Part shown: one piece after another, positions 45,359 through 54,469 of the stretch
Layout of the letters: each line of letters opens with the position of its first letter
How positions within the stretch are numbered: the stretch's first letter is position 1
NCBI GenBank assembly: GCA_964410665.1
Contig: CAYPIE010000003.1
Coordinates: 130,074-194,073 of the forward strand
Origin: CAYPIE01 sp964410665
GTDB taxonomy: Bacteria > Planctomycetota > Planctomycetia > Gemmatales > Gemmataceae
Reading direction: 5' to 3'
Length of the DNA stretch: 64,000 nucleotides
Position numbers and translations under genes: made by a program
The notes under the pieces: model-generated
Databases searched by the model: none
What the model was told of the DNA's origin: nothing
What the model saw: the letters and a program-made list of their open reading frames with translations, nothing else

Positions 45359-47614
45359 TCAGACTTCTTTGACGACAATGCGATTCCCTTCGACTTCCAC
45401 GACCTGAATCCGCGTCCCCACGGGAATGAAACCGCCTTCGGAAACCACATCGACATACTCATCTCCAAACCGGGCCATCCCAGAAGGTCGTAGCATCGTC
45501 GCTGTAGTGCCGATGGCACCGAGCAAGGCCACCGCGCGTTCGCTTCCCGGAAGCAACGGTGTCTCCTCAAGTTCGTCTTTATCCGTGGGAGGCACCAACA
45601 ACAAACGATTGGCGTAGGGGATGTTGGGTAAATAGCGACCCACGATCAAGGCAAGCACCACCGCCCCAAGCATGCTGAGGCCATATTGCATCATGGTCGT
45701 GCCCAACGTCACCCATTCGCCCGAACTTTTCGGGATGCGATCCACACTGGCCAGACCCAGGCCACCCACTAGGAAAATGATGCCACTGACGCCTGTCAAT
45801 CCAAAACCTGGAATGACGAAGATCTCGACCCCGATCAGTGCCACACCCATCAAAAAGAGCAACACCGCAAGCGTGTTGAGCTCACCGCTCATGTAACGAG
45901 ACCAGAAAAACAGCAAAAAGCACAACGCGGACAGAATCCCTGCAAAGCTAAAACCTGGGATTTTGAACTCGATGATCAACGCAGCAATCCCCACCATCAC
46001 CAAGAGGATGGCAATAAAGGGCTGGCGCAAGAAGTCGGCGATATTATCGAGCCAGTCCGGCGTTGCTTCGCGAACACCGCGCGGATCCAATCCATAGTGC
46101 GTATACACTTCGCGAATGTCACGATTGTCGATCAGATGGCGGGCTAGTCCCAAATCACGGGCTTGCTCGGCATTCAAGCGGAGTAATTCGCCACCCTCTT
46201 TGATCGTCCCTTCATTGACCCAAATTTCGTCCTCAGCATTAGCCGCGGCAAATTGGTTTGCACTCATGAGCTTTCGCTGGGTGACATCGTTTTTTGCCCG
46301 TGCACGAAGGATGACCAATTCACGATCCAACATTCCTTCAATCAACAGGCGCGGATAGCCTTGTCCTTCTGCGAATTCGGCTAGTTCTTGACGCAACAAG
46401 GTGGTATTGACGGTAAAGTCGGGCACACCAAGTTGTTGAGGGTTGGGTGGATCCTCTCGGATCACGCGTTGTTGCCCCGCTTCGATATCCAACAAAGCGG
46501 CAAAATCTCCAATCATCGCGGGCGCCATTTCGGCTTTCGCATTGCCAGCAAACATGACAATTTCATCGCAGCCGAGTGCAATAATGGTGGCGGTAGCGGT
46601 GGCTCGCTCGGGAATATAGGCCACGGTAAGCACCGGCAGATTATCGCGATCACGAAGGTCCTTCAGCGTCTCTGCCAGCCGCTTGGCTTCGCTTGGGTCA
46701 CCACCGTCACATTCGAGTTGCAAAAACACGATATTGCCTTTGCGGCTGACAATGGAGCGCAACCGACGTTCCATGGTCTCGCGCAGACCACCCGTGATTT
46801 CCCCTTGGACGAGGATCATCCATGGTCGGGACTCGCGTCCCTGCAACGGATCATCCCGCAAGCTACTTGGAATGATATTGTACGCCTGGGCAAGCTCGGC
46901 AGAGTTAGCAATGATCTGTTGACAGAGACCATATGCACGTGCTTTTTCGGCAGTGTAAAGGGCGACCGAGCCAGGGGGGACCTCGGCGCGTGCGCCAAGC
47001 AGCCTTCCACCACCTTCCTGAGCCGTACGGAATAACATCGGACCGGCGGGGTTTTCCGGATCTTTCCCTTGAAAAACCTCGACATGCTTATCGATCATCT
47101 TGACGATCAAAGCCGCTCGATCCTCACGAGCATGCTTGCGATAGGCAACGATGATTTCTGGGGCAGGTTGCGGATCGTCTTCATCGATTACTCGACCCAG
47201 GGCGGCATCGCGCGACATCACTAGCTCTGAGCAAGCCAATACAGGCAGGACGGTATGCTTGGTCAACTCCGCATGTACGAAAGCGATGGTGGTCAAACCG
47301 TTCAACGACAGGTGATGAATATAGTCCGCGAGGCTGTAACAAACGCCAAAGTCCCGAGTGGCAGCCGCTTTACCGTCCGGATTGAAGTCAAACACGATCT
47401 TCTTGACGGGGTTGTTGGCATCATTCAGGATAGGATCGATTCGACTTTGAATTCGCGCCAGGGCCTCACTGCTAATGGGATTGGGCACCGTGACCAACAA
47501 CCCCTCTTCGGGAGCTGGTGGCTGAGCCGTTGCAGATGCCACAGGCAACAGCAAGAGGATAGCCAACGGGGCGAACCTGGCAGCAAATGTCGAAGTTGAC
47601 CAGAGTGCGTGCAT
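45359..47614 (-). CDS. NfeD long form: secreted ClpP-like domain, membrane helices and OB domain
   Basis: From ATG at 47614 the product is 751 residues. A signal peptide ends near SATAQ. Residues of about 40-420 form a ClpP/crotonase-like region (KKIVFDFNPDG, FVHAELTKHTVLPVLACSELVMS, FLQLECDGGDPSEAKRLAETL), followed by four or five transmembrane helices (about 515-640) and an NfeD OB domain (TTATMLRPSGMARFGDEYVDVVSEGGFIPVGT). This is the NfeD1b layout, whose protease part cleaves or senses membrane proteins. The catalytic Ser-Lys pair could not be assigned with confidence. It is the first gene of the operon; GGGGGA lies nine bases before the ATG. Confidence 0.88.
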   Translation of the reverse strand: MHALWSTSTFAARFAPLAILLLLPVASATAQPPAPEEGLLVTVPNPISSEALARIQSRIDPILNDANNPVKKIVFDFNPDGKAAATRDFGVCYSLADYIHHLSLNGLTTIAFVHAELTKHTVLPVLACSELVMSRDAALGRVIDEDDPQPAPEIIVAYRKHAREDRAALIVKMIDKHVEVFQGKDPENPAGPMLFRTAQEGGGRLLGARAEVPPGSVALYTAEKARAYGLCQQIIANSAELAQAYNIIPSSLRDDPLQGRESRPWMILVQGEITGGLRETMERRLRSIVSRKGNIVFLQLECDGGDPSEAKRLAETLKDLRDRDNLPVLTVAYIPERATATATIIALGCDEIVMFAGNAKAEMAPAMIGDFAALLDIEAGQQRVIREDPPNPQQLGVPDFTVNTTLLRQELAEFAEGQGYPRLLIEGMLDRELVILRARAKNDVTQRKLMSANQFAAANAEDEIWVNEGTIKEGGELLRLNAEQARDLGLARHLIDNRDIREVYTHYGLDPRGVREATPDWLDNIADFLRQPFIAILLVMVGIAALIIEFKIPGFSFAGILSALCFLLFFWSRYMSGELNTLAVLLFLMGVALIGVEIFVIPGFGLTGVSGIIFLVGGLGLASVDRIPKSSGEWVTLGTTMMQYGLSMLGAVVLALIVGRYLPNIPYANRLLLVPPTDKDELEETPLLPGSERAVALLGAIGTTATMLRPSGMARFGDEYVDVVSEGGFIPVGTRIQVVEVEGNRIVVKEV

Positions 47615-48021
47615 TGGAACCATTCCCCCAGACGCTTCCTTTATCTCTTTCCGTCGTATGTTCCGTGGGGAAGCAGCCGAATCACTGGGGAAGCGAAGAG
47701 TTCAAGCGCATTGGAATCGTTCCCCGCTTGTTTCCTTGTTATCTCAGATTGGGCTACAGCCAGGTCACCGCGGAAAACAAGTTTACAAGGCATTATATAG
47801 AGTCCACGAAAACCCTGTCAAAGAGCTTCGAGAGGGTGAGGGGGTGGTACCACCAACCGACACCGGCTCCCTATTGAGCTATTCGGGAACCCGGACCGAG
47901 CATTGAAACCGCCACGAATCCCCCGCGCATCGCGGACCTACGTCCTTCGGTATTGAGCTTTGTCGTGGGCGACCACGCATCTTGCCACTCCAAAATACGT
48001 TCCTCCCGAGGATTCCTCATC
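47615..48021. other. Intergenic stretch between divergent genes
   Basis: About 400 bases separate the nfeD operon (minus) from the DUF2064 gene (plus), so promoters for both should lie here. Short open frames have no ribosome sites. AT-rich patches near 47780-47820 could hold a promoter but I see no convincing paired boxes, hairpins or repeats. Confidence 0.35.
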
Positions 48022-48789
48022 GTGTTGACGCTGCAAACCGATCCGTCCAGACGAGTTCTTGGCATTATGGTCAAAGAACCCAAACCCGGTCGGGTCAAAA
48101 CCCGATTAGCGGCTGAATCGTCCGAAGCCTGGGCGGCACAGGTTGCCCATGCTTGTCTTCTTGAGACACTTAGTCGCGTTCGACAAGTTGCCGCACAACG
48201 TTGGATTATCTATGCCCCGTCCACTGCCAAGGATGTTTTCAGCAATCTTGCAGGGGCAGATTATCGTTGTGTGGCTCAAACAGAAGGCGATCTCGGCTCG
48301 CGTATGGCAAGCTTCTGTCGCGATCGTTTTCAAGAAGCGGCGACTGCTATCGTCATTCTAGGCACCGATAGTCCGAATCTACCGATCCACTGGATTCAGC
48401 ACGCGTTCGAGCGACTTGACCACGTTGATGTGGTTCTGGGGCCGTCAACCGATGGAGGATACTACCTTCTCGGGATCTCAAGCATGCCGCCGATTTTTGC
48501 GGATATGCCCTGGAGCCAGCCCACCGTACTCGAGAAAACAGTGCAACGACTGCAACAACATAGTCATACCCTGGACGTATTATCTCCATGGTACGATGTT
48601 GATACACTCGCCGACTGGCAGATGCTGCGGGGCCACCTAGCCGCACAACGATGTGCCGGAACAGCTCCGGAACTGCCATACCTCAATACAATGCTATCTT
48701 TGGAAAATCACCCAACCGACGATCTCAAGGCTGGGAGTCCATCCGCACCAGAAGGTCAGGGATCAACTCCGGCCGACGATCACGCATAA
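48022..48789 (+). CDS. DUF2064/TIGR04282-type glycosyltransferase-like protein
   Basis: The 255-residue protein has the GT-A-like nucleotidyltransferase fold of TIGR04282: LGIMVKEPKPGRVKTRLA at the start, QTEGDLGSRMA, ILGTDSPNLP with the metal-binding Asp, and VVLGPSTDGGYYLLGIS. Family members are thought to transfer sugar or nucleotidyl groups but substrates are unknown. The GTG start at 48022 is chosen because GAGGA lies nine bases upstream and the conserved strand starts soon after. Its last 65 bases overlap the 3' end of the convergent nitrilase-family gene. Confidence 0.82.
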   Translation: MLTLQTDPSRRVLGIMVKEPKPGRVKTRLAAESSEAWAAQVAHACLLETLSRVRQVAAQRWIIYAPSTAKDVFSNLAGADYRCVAQTEGDLGSRMASFCRDRFQEAATAIVILGTDSPNLPIHWIQHAFERLDHVDVVLGPSTDGGYYLLGISSMPPIFADMPWSQPTVLEKTVQRLQQHSHTLDVLSPWYDVDTLADWQMLRGHLAAQRCAGTAPELPYLNTMLSLENHPTDDLKAGSPSAPEGQGSTPADDHA

Positions 48790-49564
48790 ATAACCGTCGT
48801 GCATTCGAACTGGCAACCCGGTTGAGATCGACGTCGACTAGCAGAATCTCCTCTTGGCCCGCGGCGGCTTGAGCCACCATCTGTCCCTCACAGTCACTCA
48901 CAAACGACTGCCCGGAGAATTCAAGGCACGTCTCTTTGCCGACCCGGTTGACCAATGCGGCAAAATAACCATTTTGAAATGCCGCAACCCGGACCTCGGC
49001 CTCGAATAAACCATTCGGCCATTCCCCGACCGCTCCCGCTTGCGGGATCACCACCAATTGGGCACCACCTAACCCCAACGCGCGCATCACTTCCGGATAA
49101 TGGCGGTCATAACAGATGGCCACGCCGATCCTTCCCGCCGCAGTCGTATAAACAGGCATGCCCTGATCACCCGGTACATAGTAAGACTGCTCGTGGAAGC
49201 AGGGCATCTCTGCGATATGCAACATGCGTGTTCGACCCAACAATTGGCCATCAGCATCAATGACCGGTGATGTATCAAACGCCCGCTCGCCTTCGCGTTC
49301 ATACACATTCAAAACCACCACCACGCCCAGTTGCTTGGCCAACTTGGCGAACGCTTCGGTGGTTGGACCAGGAATAGGCTCCGCAAGTTCGAGCGGAAGG
49401 GCTTTAGCCGCGGGCTGTTGCGGATAAAAAGGATCGAACGCAAGCTCGGCGAAGGCAATCAACTTTGCTCCTTGCCGCGCTGCCTGCGCAGCATTGGCAA
49501 GCCCGCGTTGCACATTGGCTACACGGTCATTACTGGCCGGCTGCTGAATCAACGCAATCTTCAT
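48725..49564 (-). CDS. Carbon-nitrogen hydrolase family protein with altered catalytic Lys
   Basis: The 279-residue protein is a nitrilase-superfamily amidase of the N-carbamoylputrescine-amidase-like branch. It begins MKIALIQQPAS, has the catalytic Glu in AFAELAF and the Cys nucleophile in AICYDRHYPE. The segment that normally reads GxYRKxHL reads GRTRMLHI, so the expected catalytic Lys appears as Met. Later features (YYVPGDQG, QNGYFAALVNRVG) fit the family. Activity is therefore uncertain. GGAGG precedes the ATG at 49564; a longer start at 49591 is unlikely. It diverges from guaB. Confidence 0.85.
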   Translation of the reverse strand: MKIALIQQPASNDRVANVQRGLANAAQAARQGAKLIAFAELAFDPFYPQQPAAKALPLELAEPIPGPTTEAFAKLAKQLGVVVVLNVYEREGERAFDTSPVIDADGQLLGRTRMLHIAEMPCFHEQSYYVPGDQGMPVYTTAAGRIGVAICYDRHYPEVMRALGLGGAQLVVIPQAGAVGEWPNGLFEAEVRVAAFQNGYFAALVNRVGKETCLEFSGQSFVSDCEGQMVAQAAAGQEEILLVDVDLNRVASSNARRLFMRDRRPELIPDLLVRMDSQP

Positions 49565-49695
49565 CGGGTGGTTCCTCCGAGGTGTTGCCATGAATGCCCT
49601 GGAAAGCTGATTCGTTTCGGCGTTGCCAAAGCAGTGGCGATTATAATAAAGCAGTAATTCGGCCAGTCCCCTTCCCTTCTGCGAGGTGCCACGTC

Positions 49696-51186
49696 ATGCT
49701 CGAACGGATTGCTTATCCGGGCATCACCTTTGACGATGTTTTACTTGAGCCGGCCTACGCAGATGTATTGCCGAGCGATGTCGACGTTCGCACATGGCTA
49801 ACTCGTAATATTCGTTTGAATATACCGATTATCTCTTCACCCATGGATACCGTCACCGAGAGCGAGCTCGCCATTGCCCTCGCCCAGGAAGGGGGGATTG
49901 GAATTATACATAAAAACCTTTCGATCTCAACTCAGACCCGGGAGGTCGACAAGGTCAAACGAAGTGAGAATGGCATCATTACCGATCCCATCACATTACC
50001 CCCAGATGAATCGGTGGGGACCGCTCGTCGCATTATGGAACAGCACCATATCAGCGGCGTCCCGGTGACCGTGCAGGGTTCTCTGAAAGGGATCCTCACC
50101 CGGCGTGATTTGCGGTTTCTCACCGACAATGCCCAGCGGATTGCCGACGTGATGACCAAGGATAATCTGGTGACAGCACCTGAGAATACCACGCTCGAGA
50201 CGGCGGAACAGATTTTGACCGCAAATAAGGTGGAGAAGCTGCTCCTGGTGGACGATGAATATCGACTGAAGGGGTTAATCACAATCAAGGACATCGACAA
50301 GTTGCTCAGCTTTCCCAACGCGTGTAAAGACGCTCGAGGGCGTCTTCGCGTCGGTGCTGCCGTCGGCGTCCATGATTATGAACGGGCAGAGTCGCTGATT
50401 CGAGCTGGGGTGGATGTCCTGGTCGTTGATGCCGCCCATGGACACTCGAGGAACGTCATCGAGACGTTGCGTGAGCTACGCCAGCGCTGCGATATCGATC
50501 TGATTGCAGGCAATGTCGCCACGGTCGAAGGGGCGCAAGCGTTGGCGGAGGCGGGTGCAGATGCGATCAAAGTCGGGATCGGTCCTGGTTCGATCTGTAC
50601 GACTCGGATCGTTTCAGGAGTTGGCGTCCCGCAGTTGACCGCCATCACCAACGCCGTGCGTGGCACTCAGGATCCCGATCTGCCGGTGATCGCCGATGGA
50701 GGGATTCGCTACTCGGGGGATATGACCAAGGCACTCGCTGCGGGTGCGCATTCGGTGATGATCGGGGGCTTGTTTGCCGGGCTCGAGGAAAGCCCGGGGC
50801 AGACCATCCTGTACAAGGGACGGACTTTTAAAGTTTATCGCGGCATGGGCTCGCTGGGGGCGATGATGGCTGGGAGTGGTGATCGCTACAACCAGCCAGC
50901 ACGCGACAACCAGGAAACTCGGGGTAAATTGGTCCCTGAGGGTGTCGAAGGCCGTGTGCCCTACAAGGGCAAACTCGGTGAGTTTGTCTACCAACTCATC
51001 GGTGGAGTACGAGCGGGAATGGGCTACTGCGGCACGCGCAACTTGCTGGAATTGCGGACACACGCCCGCTTCATCCAGGTAAGTGCGGCTTCGGTTCAGG
51101 AGAGTCATCCACATGACATCGTTATTACGCAGGAAGCGCCGAACTACAGTTCCCGGGCCGAGCCCAGTGCCTCGGATGCTGGCTAG
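49696..51186 (+). CDS. guaB: Inosine-5'-monophosphate dehydrogenase
   Basis: GuaB oxidises IMP to XMP, the committed step to GMP. The 496-residue protein starts [17 protein letters not shown], has SSPMDTVTE, a CBS pair (about 95-205, [19 protein letters not shown] and [20 protein letters not shown]), the active-site loop [18 protein letters not shown], and the flap region [10 protein letters not shown]. It ends [17 protein letters not shown] plus a short tail, as in other bacteria. GAGGTG lies just before the ATG; the frame is open to 49594 but conserved sequence begins at 49696. Confidence 0.96.
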   Translation: MLERIAYPGITFDDVLLEPAYADVLPSDVDVRTWLTRNIRLNIPIISSPMDTVTESELAIALAQEGGIGIIHKNLSISTQTREVDKVKRSENGIITDPITLPPDESVGTARRIMEQHHISGVPVTVQGSLKGILTRRDLRFLTDNAQRIADVMTKDNLVTAPENTTLETAEQILTANKVEKLLLVDDEYRLKGLITIKDIDKLLSFPNACKDARGRLRVGAAVGVHDYERAESLIRAGVDVLVVDAAHGHSRNVIETLRELRQRCDIDLIAGNVATVEGAQALAEAGADAIKVGIGPGSICTTRIVSGVGVPQLTAITNAVRGTQDPDLPVIADGGIRYSGDMTKALAAGAHSVMIGGLFAGLEESPGQTILYKGRTFKVYRGMGSLGAMMAGSGDRYNQPARDNQETRGKLVPEGVEGRVPYKGKLGEFVYQLIGGVRAGMGYCGTRNLLELRTHARFIQVSAASVQESHPHDIVITQEAPNYSSRAEPSASDAG

Positions 51187-52003
51187 CATTCTGTGTTGCT
51201 GGCTGCTCGGTTCCGTGGCCACGGCGCAGTCTCCCTCGAGTCCTTCTCCCTATCGTCCGGCCTACGGCTACGGTCGACCGGTGATGTCGAATACCTCACA
51301 GGTGCGAGCCCCGGGCTTACTCAATGACCGACGCTCGGGCATCCCCGAACCGCGGCCTCGACGCGCACCCGTACGGACGATGCGTTATCGCAAGCGACCG
51401 AGTCCGCCGCCCACCGCGCGGAGAACGACGGCCCACACCACGCATGCGCGGATTCGGCAAGTCCAACAAGAAGACTTCGATAACCGTGAAGCTGAGGAAG
51501 ATGTCGCCGACAGCTTTGAGCTGCAGCTCAAACCGCCTTCGCGAGAAGACCTCTTTCGCCTCGAGTCCGAAAAAGAGTTGGAAGATCGAATTCAAGAAGA
51601 GGAACGCAAAGAGAATCCCGACCTCGAGCCTGAGGCGTTCCCACCATACCCAGTATTGTCCAAGGTAGAATTCGAAGGACGGACATTCCCTCCGGGCAAA
51701 GTGGTCAAAGAACCAAACTATGTTTGCTATCGCCGGCTCTTCTTTGAAGACCTCAATCATGAGCGCTATGGTTGGGATCTCGGCCTGATCCAACCACTCT
51801 GGTCTGCCGTGCGGTTCTACCGGGATGTGATCACCTTGCCGCACAACTTTGCCTCGTTCCCGCACATCCGCTATGAGAGCAACGCCGGTTACTGCCTGCC
51901 TGGGGATCCGGTTCCTTACCTGGCCTACCCGCCCACGGTCACCGCAAGTGGCTTGGGACTCACTACCGGCATCGTCTTGCTCCTTTATGGCGTGATTCCA
52001 TAA
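51113..52003 (+). CDS. Secreted protein overlapping the guaB 3' end
   Basis: From the ATG at 51113, preceded by AGGAGAG, the product is 296 residues; the first 74 bases lie inside guaB in another frame. The N-terminus is a signal peptide with a long basic lead ([15 protein letters not shown] then [17 protein letters not shown]). An Arg/Pro-rich region and an acidic helical region (about 130-180) follow, then a compact C-terminal domain ([52 protein letters not shown]) ending in a hydrophobic helix. Starting at ATG 51176 is an alternative. The family is not recognised but resembles planctomycete-specific envelope proteins. Confidence 0.65.
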   Translation: MTSLLRRKRRTTVPGPSPVPRMLASILCCWLLGSVATAQSPSSPSPYRPAYGYGRPVMSNTSQVRAPGLLNDRRSGIPEPRPRRAPVRTMRYRKRPSPPPTARRTTAHTTHARIRQVQQEDFDNREAEEDVADSFELQLKPPSREDLFRLESEKELEDRIQEEERKENPDLEPEAFPPYPVLSKVEFEGRTFPPGKVVKEPNYVCYRRLFFEDLNHERYGWDLGLIQPLWSAVRFYRDVITLPHNFASFPHIRYESNAGYCLPGDPVPYLAYPPTVTASGLGLTTGIVLLLYGVIP

Positions 52004-52153
52004 GTCGACCAGCCGGCTGCAACCCAACCTCCGTCGAGCGGCAAGTAGGCAACGCAGACCTGCTTGCCGCTGCGGTGGTTGGTCAGAGAGCATTTCTCCC
52101 GCGCAGCTATTACACCCCACAGCTCTTCCGCTGATCCTGCAGGATCCTCGTTG

Positions 52154-52567
52154 CTAGCAGGCGCACCGAAACGGGGGAAGCTTATAGCGGTATTCTCCTT
52201 TGGGAGATTGCAGTCCCGTCACGATCTCGAAGTGCTTCCAAAGTTCTTCACTGTAAGCATCGAAGCCATACGGAGTCACAAAGGGCAAGAAGAACTTTTC
52301 GTCGACGTGCCTCTTCAGGAAATACAGCAGTTCGCCATAACTGGAATCGAGGTTATCCTCGCAATCTCGCTCATCTTCGAACCCCTCGAACTCTTGGTGT
52401 TTCTGAGCGAATTCCCGCAGCCACTGTTTCGACGCTGGCCACTTCCGCTGGCGGTCGGCCTCCTCATGTTCACCGTTGTCCTCGAGCCAGTCCGCATACA
52501 CCAGGCGGGTCAGCACATCGTCTTCATGGTCGCATAGGGCCTTGAGGAAGGCGTCGCGTTCGTTCAT
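52154..52567 (-). CDS. TIGR02996 domain protein
   Basis: This 137-residue protein opens with [17 protein letters not shown] and [19 protein letters not shown], the hallmark of the TIGR02996 repeat-companion domain found in large numbers in Gemmata-like planctomycetes, where [16 protein letters not shown] is the core. The second half is charged, and rich in Glu and aromatic residues, without a known domain. The function of the family is unknown. Its ATG overlaps the preceding gene stop by four bases, so the two are co-translated. Confidence 0.85.
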   Translation of the reverse strand: MNERDAFLKALCDHEDDVLTRLVYADWLEDNGEHEEADRQRKWPASKQWLREFAQKHQEFEGFEDERDCEDNLDSSYGELLYFLKRHVDEKFFLPFVTPYGFDAYSEELWKHFEIVTGLQSPKGEYRYKLPPFRCAC

Positions 52568-52890
52568 CGAAGCTTCTCCTTAATCGCCGCGGCAACCGCC
52601 AGGAAACTCGGGTGAGTCCATACGTGCCGGAGTCCAGTGATTGTCCCTGGATAGAGGAACAGCCAAAACCTCTGGCCAGGTTCAACCTCCTGGGTCAGGA
52701 ATGGGTCCACCAACCCAATATTGTTTTCACAGGAGCCAACCAATTCGAAGTTCGCTTCCTCCACCAGCCCAACATGTTGGCCAGGCACAAGTCGTTCCGT
52801 CGCTGTGACCGGAGCAACCGCAATATGCACAGCATCTCGCCGACGTTCACCGTCCTCGATCAGTTGGCCAAACCGAGGTTCAGGATCCAT
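52564..52890 (-). CDS. Small protein of unknown function coupled to the TIGR02996 gene
   Basis: The product is 108 residues from ATG at 52890 (GGAAAG upstream). It contains [47 protein letters not shown] and [13 protein letters not shown] in pieces, a pattern I associate with small beta-rich proteins found in Gemmata-like genomes, with no assigned function. The same frame is open to 53091, giving up to 175 residues, but the added part does not look protein-like. It overlaps the next gene by four bases. Confidence 0.6.
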   Translation of the reverse strand: MDPEPRFGQLIEDGERRRDAVHIAVAPVTATERLVPGQHVGLVEEANFELVGSCENNIGLVDPFLTQEVEPGQRFWLFLYPGTITGLRHVWTHPSFLAVAAAIKEKLR

Positions 52891-53410
52891 GGTTTGTCTC
52901 GCTTTCCGAATAGGTTGCACCCGGTCGATCGAGCCCACAATACGGACACTTCTCGGGATAGCGGGTTCAGTTCCGCTTTGAAGGAGGTTCGCTTGCCAGC
53001 TGATCACCCTGCTTAGCTCTGAAACCAACTGCGTGTTGCGTTCGTCCTCGTTCCTTCTTTCGGAGCAGCGGGTTCCCACCCAGTGCTGCACAGAGTTCCT
53101 CCGTCGGCCCTGAGTCAGCTATGGCGGGTTGACCCCTCGCGGAGGCCGAGACTCCTCAGCCCAACACTTGGCCGGTGCACACCCGCCGTGACAGTCATAC
53201 AACACTTCCGTCACCCTGTGACACGAGGCCCACAGCGGTTCGGGTGGCAGGGCGGGTTGCTGACGAATACCTTGAAAGATGCCAGCCTGCTTCCTGCTTG
53301 CCCGGATCGAGATTGGTTCTGGATGGGAACGCCCAAATCTCCGAGAATACAGTCACCAGGATGTAGTCTGCCGATTTGCGAAGGCCCTTCAAGGATACAG
53401 GAGGAACAGC
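52891..53410. other. Intergenic stretch between divergent genes
   Basis: About 520 bases separate the TIGR02996 pair (minus) from yjbQ (plus). Several short frames cross it but none has both a ribosome site and convincing composition. Apart from the AGGAGG before yjbQ, I see no clear promoter boxes, RNA gene or repeat. Confidence 0.4.
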
Positions 53411-53833
53411 ATGAAAGCCTTCACCGAATACCTGACCATGAGCGTCCCCTCGAAGATGGCCTTCGAAAACATCACGCCGCTGGTTGCCGAGGTCATCCGC
53501 AAAAGCGGCGTCCAAGAAGGCATCGTGCTGGTCAACAGCATGCATATCACCGCCAGCGTCTTCATCAACGATAACGAGAGCGGCCTGCACCGGGACTTCG
53601 GGGTCTGGCTGGAGCAATTGGCTCCGTTCAACCCCGACCCTGACCACTATCACCACAACCGCACTGGCGAGGACAATGCCGACGCCCACCTCAAGCGACA
53701 GATCATGGGACGCGAAGTCGTCGTCGCCATCACCAAGGGCAAGCTCGACTTCGGGCCATGGGAGCAAATCTTCTACGGCGAGTTTGATGGCCACCGGCCC
53801 AAGCGGGTGCTCGTCAAAGTGCTTGGAGAGTGA
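53411..53833 (+). CDS. yjbQ: YjbQ family protein (UPF0047)
   Basis: The 140-residue protein has the family core: [69 protein letters not shown] and [10 protein letters not shown], in pieces. The conserved His and Asp residues probably bind a metal. The E. coli relative has been reported to have weak thiamine-phosphate-synthase activity; the true role is unclear. AGGAGG lies eight bases before the ATG at 53411. It stands alone. Confidence 0.92.
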   Translation: MKAFTEYLTMSVPSKMAFENITPLVAEVIRKSGVQEGIVLVNSMHITASVFINDNESGLHRDFGVWLEQLAPFNPDPDHYHHNRTGEDNADAHLKRQIMGREVVVAITKGKLDFGPWEQIFYGEFDGHRPKRVLVKVLGE

Positions 53834-53924
53834 GAAAGTGGTGCGATGGTGACCAGATGCGAGCATCCTTTGTCAGCCGAGACAACTTCCTCTCGGCCCG
53901 ATCCTTTAGATCCTCGTTGTTACC

Positions 53925-53930
53925 TATAAT
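53925..53930 (+). promoter_or_regulatory. Strong -10 box just before the HEAGH gene start
   Basis: A perfect TATAAT ends six bases before the ATG at 53937. Transcription would then begin at or next to the A of the start codon, giving a leaderless mRNA. There is no ribosome site in between. No good -35 box is seen. Confidence 0.55.
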
Positions 53931-53936
53931 AGCTGC

Positions 53937-54410
53937 ATGAAACTCAACCCGGACGAAATCACCGCCTATCACGAGGCCGGCCACGCGGTCATGGCCCTGC
54001 TCCTCGACCGACCGGTGCACCGTGTCAGCATCGAACCCAACAACCAACGCCTCGGAGCCTGCGAGTTCCGCAAAGGTGTGTTCCGACCCTCCGAAGACTG
54101 GCTCGAGCAGGAGATGCTCATCTCCCTGGGTGGAGTGGCCGCCGAGTTGATCCTGACCGGGGACTTCGGCCGGGTCGAGGCCTCGGCCGACCTGCTCGTG
54201 CTGCGGAAACTGGCGGTTGGCCGGGCCGGCGATCGCCGCGTTGAAAAGCTGGAGCGGCGGATGCTGTCCAAGGCCCAAGCGAACCTCGCTGACCAAGCCG
54301 CCTGGCAAGCGATCGAGTGGATTGCTCAAGCACTGCTCCATGCACGAACCATCAGCGGCCGGGCGGCGCGGCATTTCTTCGAGCGGGCATGTCGCGAGCA
54401 TGATTCATGA
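53937..54410 (+). CDS. Stand-alone M41-like HEAGH metalloprotease domain protein
   Basis: The 157-residue protein carries [14 protein letters not shown] near its N-terminus, which is the zinc motif of FtsH-type M41 peptidases, followed by RPVHRVSIEPN and LISLGGVAAELILTGDFG, resembling the ALGGRAAE segment after the FtsH zinc motif. A third zinc-ligand Asp may be in EASADLLVLRKLA. There is no AAA ATPase or membrane helix, so it is only the peptidase fold, possibly working with another ATPase or on unfolded proteins. Proteolytic activity is inferred. It appears leaderless. The next gene begins at its end. Confidence 0.7.
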   Translation: MKLNPDEITAYHEAGHAVMALLLDRPVHRVSIEPNNQRLGACEFRKGVFRPSEDWLEQEMLISLGGVAAELILTGDFGRVEASADLLVLRKLAVGRAGDRRVEKLERRMLSKAQANLADQAAWQAIEWIAQALLHARTISGRAARHFFERACREHDS

Positions 54411-54469
54411 GGCACACTACTCGGGAGTGTCGGCCTGAATCCTTCTTCGAACTCGCTGAGCTGCACATC

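Noticed and set aside
47615..48021. Several overlapping short open frames of 63-96 codons
   Set aside because: They lack ribosome sites, overlap each other in all frames and do not look like proteins.
52891..53091. N-terminal extension of the 52564-52890 gene to 53091 and a nearby CPYCG zinc-ribbon-like frame on the minus strand
   Set aside because: The extension has no ribosome site or protein-like pattern, and the CPYCG frame is closed by a stop nine bases upstream with no start codon, so neither can be translated as read.
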